Program-made: the position numbers and the translations under genes
Assembly: GCA_036269915.1 (NCBI GenBank)
Contig: DATBDM010000140.1
Span: 1 to 32,819 of the forward strand
Length of the DNA stretch: 32,819 nt
Source: DATBDM01 sp036269915
GTDB taxonomy: Bacteria > Actinomycetota > Thermoleophilia > Solirubrobacterales > Solirubrobacteraceae
Direction of reading: 5' to 3'
Notes under the pieces: model-generated
What the model was told of the DNA's origin: nothing
The model's database searches: none
Seen by the model: only the letters and a program-made list of their open reading frames with translations
In this document: positions 22,721-29,049 of the stretch, piece by piece
How the letters are laid out: each line of letters opens with the position of its first letter
Numbering within the stretch: the first letter of the stretch is position 1

Positions 22721-23092
22721 TCAGACCTCGACGTCGTTGAGCGCGAGCCACTCGGCGACCGGCTCGGGCGGGTGCCCGTCGTACTCGGCGCGCACGGCGA
22801 GGCGGACGATCTCGTCGGTGTCCTTGTCGCTCACCTCGTCGCGCCGGAACGCCAGGTAGGTGGCCACGGCGCGGGCGACCTGGACGGGGCCGGACTCCTC
22901 CTGCGGATCGATCGCGCCGGCGCCCTCGGCGAGGCGCTGCTCGACGTCCTCGACGGAGGAGACGGGCTCGTCCGCGTCCTCGAAGCGCACGAGCAGGTCG
23001 ACGACGTCGGGGTCGGCGCCCTCGGGATCGACGACCTCGGCGGCGCGGTGGACGACCTGCGCCAGCGTGACGGGTTCTGGCTCGGTGGGCAT
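22721..23092 (-). CDS. Uncharacterised acidic protein (123 aa)
   Basis: Not recognised. 123 residues, strongly acidic (PEGADPDVVDLLVRFEDADE and QRLAEGAGAIDPQEES), with predicted helices throughout and no cysteine, signal peptide or membrane segment. It contains a conserved-looking VARAVATYLAFRRDEV helix and ends with WLALNDVEV. Start ATG 23092 follows TAGGCA (23104-23099) by 6 bases; the box differs from TAnnnT at its last base. It converges on the degenerate receiver gene with 9 bases between stops, and diverges from the phosphodiesterase gene with 63 bases between starts. Confidence 0.75.
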   Translation of the reverse strand: MPTEPEPVTLAQVVHRAAEVVDPEGADPDVVDLLVRFEDADEPVSSVEDVEQRLAEGAGAIDPQEESGPVQVARAVATYLAFRRDEVSDKDTDEIVRLAVRAEYDGHPPEPVAEWLALNDVEV

Positions 23093-23155
23093 GGAGCATG
23101 CCTACCCCATCCGCCCGGGCGTGAACGACCGGCGCGCGGGTATGGTGCCGACCGC
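23093..23155. promoter_or_regulatory. Divergent promoter region, unknown gene and PhoD-like gene
   Basis: Minus-strand TAGGCA (23104-23099), 6 bases, ATG 23092. Plus-strand TATGGT (23141-23146), 9 bases, ATG 23156. The plus-strand box is well separated from the minus-strand one here, unlike at the two tight divergent pairs. Confidence 0.45.
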
Positions 23156-24814
23156 ATGAGCCGCGACCTGCTCCTCGGCCCTCTCGTCCGCTACGCGGGT
23201 CGCGACGAGGCCACCGTCTGGGTGGAGACCGACGGGCCGGGCGAGGTCGAGGTCCGCGCGGAGGGCCTCGAGCCGGCGCGCGCGTCGACCTGGACGGTCG
23301 CCGGGCACCACTACGCGATCGTGCGCGTGCGCGGCCTCGCGCCCGACACGGCGACGCCGTACGAGGTCCATCTGGACGGCGCGCAGGTGTGGCCGCGGGC
23401 CGACTCGCCGTTCCCGCCCAGCGTGCTGCGCACGCACGACCCGGAGCGGCCGGCGCGGATCGTGTGGGGCTCCTGCCGCGTCTGCGTCCCCCACGAGCAG
23501 CCGTATTCGTTCACCAAGGACGAGGACGACCGCGGCCGCGAGGTCGACGCCCTGCGCACCTACGCGCTGCGCATGCGCCATCAGCCCGTCGAGGACTGGC
23601 CGCACCTGATCCTGCTCCTCGGCGACCAGGTCTACGCCGACGAGGTGTCGCCCGCGACCTGCGACAAGATCAAGCGGCGCCGCGACGTCTCGCAGCCGCC
23701 CGGCGAGGAGATCGCCGACTTCGAGGAGTACACGATGCTCTACCAGGAGTCCTGGGGCGAGCCCGTGATGCGCTGGCTGCTCTCGACGGTCCCGTCGGCG
23801 ATGATCTTCGACGACCACGATGTCCACGACGACTGGAACACGTCGCTGAGCTGGGTCGAGGAGATCCGCGACGAGCCGTGGTGGAACGACCGGATCACCG
23901 GCGCGTTCATGTCCTACTGCGTCTACCAGCACTGGGGCAACCTGCCGCCGGACGAGCTCGAGGAGGACCCGTTCTACACGGCGGTCTCCGAGGAGGAGGA
24001 CGGGACGGAGGTGCTGCGCGAGTTCGCCCGCCGCGCCGACCGCGAGATCGACGGCGTGCGCTGGAGCTACTGCCGCGACGTCGGCTCCGCCCGCGTGGTG
24101 ATGATCGACTCGCGCGCGGGGCGCGTGCTCACACCCGGGCACCGCTCGATGATCGACGCCGACGAGTGGCGCTGGATCACCGAGCACGCACGCGGCGGCG
24201 TGACCCACCTGATCCTCGGCACCTCGCTCCCGCTGCTGCTCGGCCCTGGGCTGCACCACATCGAGGCCTGGAACGAGGCGGTCTGCGACGGCGCCTGGGG
24301 CTCCGCCGCCGCGAAGCTGGGCGAGAAGATCCGCCGCGGCGTCGACCTCGAGCACTGGCCGGCCTTCCACCGCTCCTTCGAGGCGTTCTGCGGCCTGCTC
24401 GCCGACGTCGCGACCGGGCGCCGGGGCGCGCCGCCGGAGACCATCACGATCGTCTCGGGCGACGTGCACCACGCCTACCTGGCCGAGGTCGGCTTCAAGG
24501 CGGGCACGGACGCGCGCTCGCGCGTCTGGCAGGCGGTCTGCTCGCCGTTCCGCAACCCGCTCGACAGCCGCGAGCGCCGCGGCATCCTCACCACCTGGAC
24601 GACCACGGCGGGCCGGGTCGGCCGTGCCCTGGCCCGCGCCGCCGGGGTCGACGACCCGCCGATCGACTGGCGGCTCGTCCATCCCGAGCCCTGGTTCGAC
24701 AACCAGGTCGCCCGGATCGACGTCGACGGGCGCCACGCCGCCTTCACGCTCGACAAGGCGGTGCCCGACGAGTCCGATCCCCGCCTCGAGCGGGTCTTCG
24801 AGCGCGCGCTTTAG
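23156..24814 (+). CDS. Cytoplasmic PhoD-like metallophosphatase/phosphodiesterase
   Basis: 552 residues of the alkaline-phosphatase-D/PhoD-like calcineurin-type family. An N-terminal beta domain (LLGPLVRYAGRDEATVWVET) precedes the catalytic domain with GSCRV, LLGDQVYADE (metal-binding Asp), MIFDDHDVHDDWN and SGDVHHAYLAE (metal-binding His pair), the usual PhoD order. It has no signal peptide or Tat motif, unlike secreted PhoD, so it probably acts in the cytoplasm, perhaps on a phosphodiester or phosphonate substrate. The start at 23156 follows TATGGT. A 7-bp stem with an inner 4-bp stem spans its stop codon (24796-24828). Confidence 0.9.
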   Translation: MSRDLLLGPLVRYAGRDEATVWVETDGPGEVEVRAEGLEPARASTWTVAGHHYAIVRVRGLAPDTATPYEVHLDGAQVWPRADSPFPPSVLRTHDPERPARIVWGSCRVCVPHEQPYSFTKDEDDRGREVDALRTYALRMRHQPVEDWPHLILLLGDQVYADEVSPATCDKIKRRRDVSQPPGEEIADFEEYTMLYQESWGEPVMRWLLSTVPSAMIFDDHDVHDDWNTSLSWVEEIRDEPWWNDRITGAFMSYCVYQHWGNLPPDELEEDPFYTAVSEEEDGTEVLREFARRADREIDGVRWSYCRDVGSARVVMIDSRAGRVLTPGHRSMIDADEWRWITEHARGGVTHLILGTSLPLLLGPGLHHIEAWNEAVCDGAWGSAAAKLGEKIRRGVDLEHWPAFHRSFEAFCGLLADVATGRRGAPPETITIVSGDVHHAYLAEVGFKAGTDARSRVWQAVCSPFRNPLDSRERRGILTTWTTTAGRVGRALARAAGVDDPPIDWRLVHPEPWFDNQVARIDVDGRHAAFTLDKAVPDESDPRLERVFERAL

Positions 24815-24828
24815 ACGCGACTTCTCGA
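24796..24828 (+). terminator. Hairpin terminator overlapping the PhoD-like gene end
   Basis: CTTCGAG (24796-24802) pairs with CTCGAAG (24822-24828); inside, CGCG (24803-24806) pairs with CGCG (24814-24817), leaving a 4-base bulge (24818-24821) and a 7-base loop. The TAG stop (24812-24814) lies within the structure. There is no T-run after it. Confidence 0.55.
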
Positions 24829-24900
24829 AGGCTTAAGACACACGACACCTCACGGGTGCATCATGGGGTGAGCGAACCGTCCGGAGAGGCGACGCACCGC

Positions 24901-25461
24901 GTGAACAGAACCGACGCCGAGCTGCTCGAGGCGGCCAGAAACGATCCAGAGGCGTTCCGCGAGCTCTATGAGCGCTACGCGGCATGGATGCGTGCCTGGT
25001 TCCTCCGGCACACGAGCTCGGACAACGCGGCGCTCGACCTGACCGCCGAGACGTTCGCGCAGGCCTGGAACGCCTCGCGGCGCTTCCGGGACGAGGCCGG
25101 CGGGTCCGCGGCGCCATGGCTGTTCGGCATCGCGCGCAACCTGTTGCGCCAGTACCACAAGCACAACCGGATCGAGACGGCCGCGCGCCAGCGCCTCGGG
25201 ATTCCGATCGCCTTCGCCGAGTGCGAGGACTACGAGCGGGTCGACGAGCGCGACGAGGCGACCGTGCTCGGGCCACGGCTGCGCAGCGGAGTCCGCTCGC
25301 TGCCGTCGGAACAGCGGCGCGCGCTCCAGTTGCGCGTCGTACACGGGCTGCCCTACGAGGAGGTCGCCGGCCGCCTCGGGTGCAGCCAGAACGCCGCCCG
25401 GCTGCGCGTGTCACGCGCGTTGCGGGCGCTCACGGCGCACATGGGGGCCGCCGAGGCATGA
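24901..25461 (+). CDS. ECF-type RNA polymerase sigma factor
   Basis: 186 residues with sigma region 2 (ELLEAARNDPEAFRELYERY, then DLTAETFAQAWNASRRFRD and PWLFGIARNLLRQYHKH) and region 4 (LPSEQRRALQLRVVHGLPYE plus the recognition helix GCSQNAARLRVSRAL), the minimal ECF arrangement. It redirects polymerase to a specific promoter set. No anti-sigma gene adjoins it; the next gene is an HxlR regulator, 22 bases on. GTG 24901 is chosen because GGAGAGG (24883-24889) lies 11 bases upstream; an in-frame GTG at 24868 is an alternative. Genes of this kind usually need a Shine-Dalgarno here, unlike the leaderless genes around it. Confidence 0.88.
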   Translation: MNRTDAELLEAARNDPEAFRELYERYAAWMRAWFLRHTSSDNAALDLTAETFAQAWNASRRFRDEAGGSAAPWLFGIARNLLRQYHKHNRIETAARQRLGIPIAFAECEDYERVDERDEATVLGPRLRSGVRSLPSEQRRALQLRVVHGLPYEEVAGRLGCSQNAARLRVSRALRALTAHMGAAEA

Positions 25462-25472
25462 GCTCAAGCGAA

Positions 25473-25483
25473 AGAGGAGGCCC
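25473..25483 (+). promoter_or_regulatory. Strong Shine-Dalgarno of the HxlR gene
   Basis: AGAGGAGG at 25473-25480, 3 bases before ATG 25484 counted from its end (6 if the AGAGG part pairs). It is one of the few clear Shine-Dalgarno sites in the window and supports translation from a transcript begun upstream at the sigma gene. Confidence 0.6.
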
Positions 25484-25909
25484 ATGGCCGTCCACACGAT
25501 GCAACCCTCACCCCCGCCCACTCGCGAACGCCGGCTCTCCGAGCGGAGCCGCTCGGCGCGACTGATCCGCGACGCGGTCTGCCTGCTCAGCTCGAAGTGG
25601 TCCGTCGACCTGCTGCTCGCTCTCGGCGACGGCACGCGGCGCTACCACGAACTGCTCGAGGACCTCGAGCCGATCTCGGAGAAGGTGCTGACCCAGACGC
25701 TGCGCGCGATGGAGCGCGACGGGCTGGTGGCCCGCCGCGTCCACGCCGAGGTGCCACCGCGCGTCGAGTACGCGCTGACGCCGCTCGGGGCGACGCTCGC
25801 GCCGCCGCTGAAGGCGCTCGGCTCGTGGTCGGTCGCGCACGGCAAGCGCGTCGACGAGGCGCGCGAGCGCTTCGACGAGCGTGCGGCCAGGAACAAGCGC
25901 GCCGCGTAG
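25484..25909 (+). CDS. HxlR-family winged-helix transcriptional regulator
   Basis: 141 residues. The winged-helix core is clear: CLLSSKWSVDLLLALGDGTRR, the recognition helix SEKVLTQTLRAMERDGLVAR and the wing VPPRVEYALTPLG. HxlR proteins often sense reactive aldehydes, quinones or oxidants via a cysteine just before the KW motif; the cysteine in AVCLLSSKW is in about that place. A helical C-terminus (WSVAHGKRVDEARERF) would dimerise. It follows the sigma gene closely and is convergent with cofE, 3 bases between stops. Targets are unknown. Confidence 0.88.
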   Translation: MAVHTMQPSPPPTRERRLSERSRSARLIRDAVCLLSSKWSVDLLLALGDGTRRYHELLEDLEPISEKVLTQTLRAMERDGLVARRVHAEVPPRVEYALTPLGATLAPPLKALGSWSVAHGKRVDEARERFDERAARNKRAA

Positions 25910-25912
25910 CCG

Positions 25913-26668
25913 CTAGGTGAACAGGTCCTCGTCGCGCGCACGGACGAGCGCGGCGGCACCTGGACCGTCACCGGCCGTCACCAGCCGGCCGAGGCCGCGC
26001 ACGCGCACGGCCGGCTCGCGCGAGTCCTTGCCCCGGACGAGATCGGCGGCGGCCGCCGCTTCGTCGGCGATGGCGATCGCGGTCGCGCGCAGCTCGCGTC
26101 CGTCGGCGTCGGGTCTCCCGCGGTAGTCCGCGATCGGGTCGAGGCCGGCGCAGCCGACCGCGACCTCGCACTGCGCGTGGCGCCACGCGCGCCCGAAGGA
26201 GTCGCTGATCACGATCGCGGGCGCGACGCCGAGCCGTTCGCGCAGCGCGGCCCGCAGCGCACGCGCCGACGCATCGGGGTCGAGCGGCAGCAGCACGAGC
26301 CGGTCCGCGCCGCCGGCGTTGGAGGCGTCGACGCCCGCGTTCGCGCAGACGAAGCCGTGCCGCGTGCGGCAGATGAACCGGCCACGGTCGGCGCGCACGA
26401 GCTCGACCGACTCGTCGAGCACGACCTGCACCTGGCGGGGATCCTTGTCGTGCTCGGCGGCCAGCGCGAGCGCACGCTCGCCCGGCCGCACGTCCGCGAG
26501 TTCGATCACGCGGCCCTCCGCCTTGGAGACGACCTTATGGGCGATGGCGAGCACGTCGCCGTCGGCGAGGCCGCCCTCGAGTCGCTGCGCGGCGGCCGCG
26601 AGCAGCGCTCCGAGGTCGTCACCCGGGCGGACCTCGGGCAGCCCCGGCAGGGCCGAGAGCTCGATCAC
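25913..26668 (-). CDS. cofE: Coenzyme F420-0:L-glutamate ligase, stand-alone
   Basis: GTP-dependent addition of glutamates to F420-0, building the F420 side chain. 251 residues, the archaeal CofE size. Seen: GDVLAIAHKVVSKAEGR near residue 40, PRQVQVVLDESVELVRADRG, CRTRHGFVCANAGVDASN, LLPLDPDASA and ISDSFGRAWRHAQCEVAVG, all CofE-family blocks. The mycobacterial homologue FbiB carries an extra C-terminal flavin reductase domain that converts dehydro-F420-0 to F420-0; it is absent here. GTG 26668 overlaps the cofC stop as GTGA, so it is coupled. Confidence 0.93.
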   Translation of the reverse strand: MIELSALPGLPEVRPGDDLGALLAAAAQRLEGGLADGDVLAIAHKVVSKAEGRVIELADVRPGERALALAAEHDKDPRQVQVVLDESVELVRADRGRFICRTRHGFVCANAGVDASNAGGADRLVLLPLDPDASARALRAALRERLGVAPAIVISDSFGRAWRHAQCEVAVGCAGLDPIADYRGRPDADGRELRATAIAIADEAAAAADLVRGKDSREPAVRVRGLGRLVTAGDGPGAAALVRARDEDLFT

Positions 26669-27336
26669 GCCGTCGCGGACAGGCCGGCGGGGCGCAGGCG
26701 CTCGAGCACGGCGCGCGTGCGGGGCGCCCGGCCGGGCAGGCGCGCGAGCGCCACGCGCAGCGCCTCGAGGTCGTCGGGCGTGTCGACGTCGAGCCCGAGG
26801 GAGTCCAGCTCGGCGACGGTCACGTGCACGCCGGCCGCGCGCGCCGTCGCGGCATGGCGGGCGAACGAGCCGGCGCCGAAGGAGGGCTCGATCGCCCCGG
26901 GCGGGCTGAGCAGCAGCGCGTTGGTCCCGGAGCCGTGGCGGTCGGGCACGATCACCACGCCGGGGTCCGTGGCCGGGCGTGCCAGCAGCCCGGCGAGCTC
27001 CTCGGGAGCCAGCGCGGGGCAGTCGCCGGGGACGAGCAGCACGCGGTCGACCCCCGGCCCCAGGGCGGCGATGCCGCGCGCGGCCGCCGCGGACTGGCCG
27101 TGCTCGGAGGGATCGTGGACGACCGTCGCGCGGGCGCGCTCGGCCGCCTCGGCGGCCGCCGGCTCGGCGGTCACGACGATCACGGCGTCGATGGCGCCGA
27201 CCGCCCCGAGCGCGGCGAGCACGTCGGCGACCATCGCCGCGGCCAGCTCCCGCCGCTCGCCGTCTCCGAGCGCGCCGCCGAGGCGCTGCTTGGCGCGGCC
27301 GAAGCGCTTGACGGGAAGGACGGCGGCGACGCGCAT
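26665..27336 (-). CDS. cofC: Phosphoenolpyruvate/2-phospholactate guanylyltransferase
   Basis: Activates the phospho-acid (phosphoenolpyruvate in actinobacterial FbiD, 2-phospholactate in archaea) with GTP, giving the donor used by CofD. 223 residues of the MobA-like nucleotidyltransferase fold: AVLPVKRFGRAKQRLGGAL at the N-terminus, VVHDPSEHGQSAAAARG, LLVPGDCPALAPEEL with the metal-binding Asp, and VIVPDRHGSGTNALLLSP, the CofC fingerprint. The last strands (LDVDTPDDLEAL) are typical. ATG 27336 lies 8 bases after the cofD stop; its own stop is overlapped by cofE. By phylum, the FbiD-type substrate is more likely. Confidence 0.92.
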   Translation of the reverse strand: MRVAAVLPVKRFGRAKQRLGGALGDGERRELAAAMVADVLAALGAVGAIDAVIVVTAEPAAAEAAERARATVVHDPSEHGQSAAAARGIAALGPGVDRVLLVPGDCPALAPEELAGLLARPATDPGVVIVPDRHGSGTNALLLSPPGAIEPSFGAGSFARHAATARAAGVHVTVAELDSLGLDVDTPDDLEALRVALARLPGRAPRTRAVLERLRPAGLSATA

Positions 27337-27344
27337 GCGGTCCC

Positions 27345-28256
27345 TCAGTCTCGCAGCGCTTCGGCGAACGCCACTGTCCGCTCGGCGACGTCGCGCCGCT
27401 GCTCGGGCGTGTCGAGCACGACGTCGGTCTCGAGCGTCGGGACGTGGCTCGCGCGCTGGTCGGCGACGAGGCCGTCGAGCAACCCCGAGTAGACGGCAGC
27501 GATCCCGTCCGAGTCGAGCGGATGACCGGCCCAGCGCATGCACTCGGCCGTGGGGCCCTTGCGGACCTCCCCGCGCACGAGCGGCGAGACGGCGACGACC
27601 GGCGCGGGCGTGCCGAGCACGGCGTCGCGCAGGCCGGGGATCGCCAGCATCGGCGCGATCGAGAGGATCGGGTTCGACGGTCCGACGATCACGGCGCGGG
27701 CGCGCGCGATCGCGTCGAGCACCCCGGGCGCGGGCCGCGCGTCGACGGCGCCGCGGAACTCGACGTCCTCGATCGGCCCCGCACCGCGCTCGCGGATCAT
27801 GAAGCTCTGGAAGTCGTGCCACGCGCCGCCGGTCTTCACGTGCGTGCGGATCGGCTCGTCGCTGGCGGGCAGGACGGTCGCCGCGAGGCCGAAGGCGCCG
27901 CGTGCCTCGGCGATCGCCTCCGAGAGCCGTGCGCCCTCGGCGAGCCGGCGCGCCCGGCGCAGGCACAGCGCGAGGTCACGGTCGCCGAGGTTGAACCAGA
28001 TGTCGTCGCCGAGCTCGCGCAGCCCGTCCATCACGTGGAAGGTGTCGCCGCGCAGGCCCCAGCCGCGCTCGTCGATGCGGTCGGCCAGCGCGAAGGTGAC
28101 GAGGTCCGGGTCGGGCGAGACGTGGCCGCCGTGGATCTCGAGGTCGTCGCCGGTGTTGGCGACCACCACGAGATCGGCGCCGGCGACGTCCTGCAGGCCG
28201 CGGGCGAGCTTCGCGCCGCCGGTCCCGCCGGCGAGGAGGACTACCGGCCCGGCCAC
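27345..28256 (-). CDS. cofD: 2-phospho-L-lactate/PEP transferase (F420 assembly)
   Basis: Transfers the phospho-acid moiety from the guanylylated donor to the deazaflavin Fo, giving (dehydro-)F420-0. 303 residues. Seen: VVLLAGGTGGAKLARGL at the N-terminus (nucleotide and Fo binding), VVVANTGDDLEIHGGHVSPD, WGLRGDTF, WFNLGDRDLALCL, and VIVGPSNPILSIAPML, all CofD/FbiA blocks. GTG 28256 is inside the npdG reading frame, so the two genes overlap by 16 bases; no other start is plausible because the conserved core begins five codons later. It is the second gene of the F420 operon. Confidence 0.93.
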   Translation of the reverse strand: MAGPVVLLAGGTGGAKLARGLQDVAGADLVVVANTGDDLEIHGGHVSPDPDLVTFALADRIDERGWGLRGDTFHVMDGLRELGDDIWFNLGDRDLALCLRRARRLAEGARLSEAIAEARGAFGLAATVLPASDEPIRTHVKTGGAWHDFQSFMIRERGAGPIEDVEFRGAVDARPAPGVLDAIARARAVIVGPSNPILSIAPMLAIPGLRDAVLGTPAPVVAVSPLVRGEVRKGPTAECMRWAGHPLDSDGIAAVYSGLLDGLVADQRASHVPTLETDVVLDTPEQRRDVAERTVAFAEALRD

Positions 28257-28930
28257 AGCTGGTCGGGCAGGCCCGTGATGCGCACGCCCGCGTGCGCCTT
28301 GTAGCGGGAGTTGACGCCGATCAGCAGCGCCGTCAGCGACTCCGTGATGCGCGACTGCTCGAGCCGCCCGGCGTCGACGCAGCGCAGCCCCGGCACGCAC
28401 TCGATCAGCGCGGCCGCGCGCGCCTTGTCGGCCTTGCGGTCCCCGCAGACGAGGACGTCCTCGTCGAGCGCGTGGTCGAGGTCGGCGAGCGGGGTCGCCG
28501 AGACCGTGTGCAGCGCGGAGACGACGCGGACGCCGTCCGGCGCCATCTCGGCCGCCTGCTGGGCGGCCGAGCCCTGCCAGACGCCGAGCATGCGCGTCGC
28601 CCGCCCGGAGACCGCGGCGGCGAGCGGGACGGTCGTGTCGATGAGCAGCTGGCCCTCGCGCAGGTGCGCCTTGAGGTTGGTCAGCGTCTCGGACTGCGAG
28701 CGGAACGGGACGCACAGCAGCACGACCTCGTTGGCCTCGGCGGCGGGGCCGTTGGCCGCGGCGTCGACGGCCGCGTCCGGGAGCGCCGCGCGGATCCGGG
28801 CCGCGGCCTGCTCGGCCCGGTCGGCGTCACGCGAGCCGATCGTCACGGGCACGCCCGCGTGCGCGAGGCGCAGCGCCATCCCCTGGCCGAGCGCCCCGGA
28901 TCCGCCGATGATCGTGAGGCCGTCAGCCAT
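28241..28930 (-). CDS. npdG: F420H2:NADP+ oxidoreductase
   Basis: Hydride exchange between NADPH and F420, linking the cofactor to the general redox pool. 229 residues, the Fno/NpdG size. The NADP-binding Rossmann motif GGSGALGQGMALRLA at residues 9-23 and the IGSRDADRAEQAAAR stretch (SR after the second strand favouring NADP) are seen. LLCVPFRSQSETL, ALHTVSATPLAD and DRKADKARAAALIE are family blocks. First gene of npdG-cofD-cofC-cofE. ATG 28930 lies 11 bases after TAGGCT (28947-28942), a little far for a strictly leaderless start. Alternative reading: a related NADP oxidoreductase of unknown acceptor, but the operon argues for F420. Confidence 0.92.
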   Translation of the reverse strand: MADGLTIIGGSGALGQGMALRLAHAGVPVTIGSRDADRAEQAAARIRAALPDAAVDAAANGPAAEANEVVLLCVPFRSQSETLTNLKAHLREGQLLIDTTVPLAAAVSGRATRMLGVWQGSAAQQAAEMAPDGVRVVSALHTVSATPLADLDHALDEDVLVCGDRKADKARAAALIECVPGLRCVDAGRLEQSRITESLTALLIGVNSRYKAHAGVRITGLPDQLWPGR

Positions 28931-28941
28931 GCGAGCGGCGC

Positions 28942-28947
28942 AGCCTA
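28942..28947 (-). promoter_or_regulatory. Putative -10 box of the F420 operon
   Basis: Minus-strand TAGGCT at 28947-28942, 11 bases before ATG 28930. It abuts, and may derive from, the decayed third copy of the palindromic repeat next to it. Confidence 0.4.
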
Positions 28948-28980
28948 CTAAGGGACCCCGCCCGCCTGACCCCCGTTAGC
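28945..28980 (-). repeat. Decayed inverted copy of the palindromic repeat
   Basis: Read on the minus strand, this segment begins CTAACGGGGGTCAG (28979-28966) and ends CCCTTAG (28955-28949 region), matching the two ends of the tandem unit at 28981-29030 but with an altered centre. Together with the first tandem unit it can also pair: CTGACCCC (28967-28974) with GGGGTCAG (28986-28993). Confidence 0.45.
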
Positions 28981-29030
28981 TAAACGGGGTCAGACCCCCT
29001 TTAGGTAAACGGGGTCAGACCCCCTTTAGG
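28981..29030 (+). repeat. Perfect tandem duplication of a 25-base palindromic element
   Basis: 28981-29005 and 29006-29030 are identical 25-base units. Each contains GGGGTC-A-GACCCC (a perfect 6-1-6 inverted repeat) flanked by TAAAC and CTTTAGG, which are themselves partly complementary (TAAA with TTTA). It lies between the divergent npdG and HMG-CoA-lyase-like genes and ends 6 bases before the TAGCAT box of the latter. I found no other copy in the window. Confidence 0.9.
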
Positions 29031-29036
29031 TCCGGC

Positions 29037-29049
29037 TAGCATCGCCGGG
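29037..29049 (+). promoter_or_regulatory. Leaderless promoter of the lyase-murB pair
   Basis: TAGCAT at 29037-29042, 7 bases, GTG 29050; no Shine-Dalgarno. The expected -35 place (about 29014-29019) lies within the second tandem repeat unit (GTCAGA). Confidence 0.6.

Noticed and set aside
21804..23099. A long minus-strand open frame (431 codons) covering 21804-23099
   Set aside because: Only its last 57 codons have a sensible composition and a promoter box; the upstream part is an antisense shadow of the 119-aa and receiver-like genes.
27345..28715. A longer cofD (start near 28715)
   Set aside because: The extra N-terminus is the wrong frame of npdG. The conserved GGTGGAK start of CofD begins a few codons after GTG 28256.
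28981..29030. CRISPR-like array
   Set aside because: Only two adjacent identical units with no spacers and no cas genes; it is a tandem duplication of a palindromic element.
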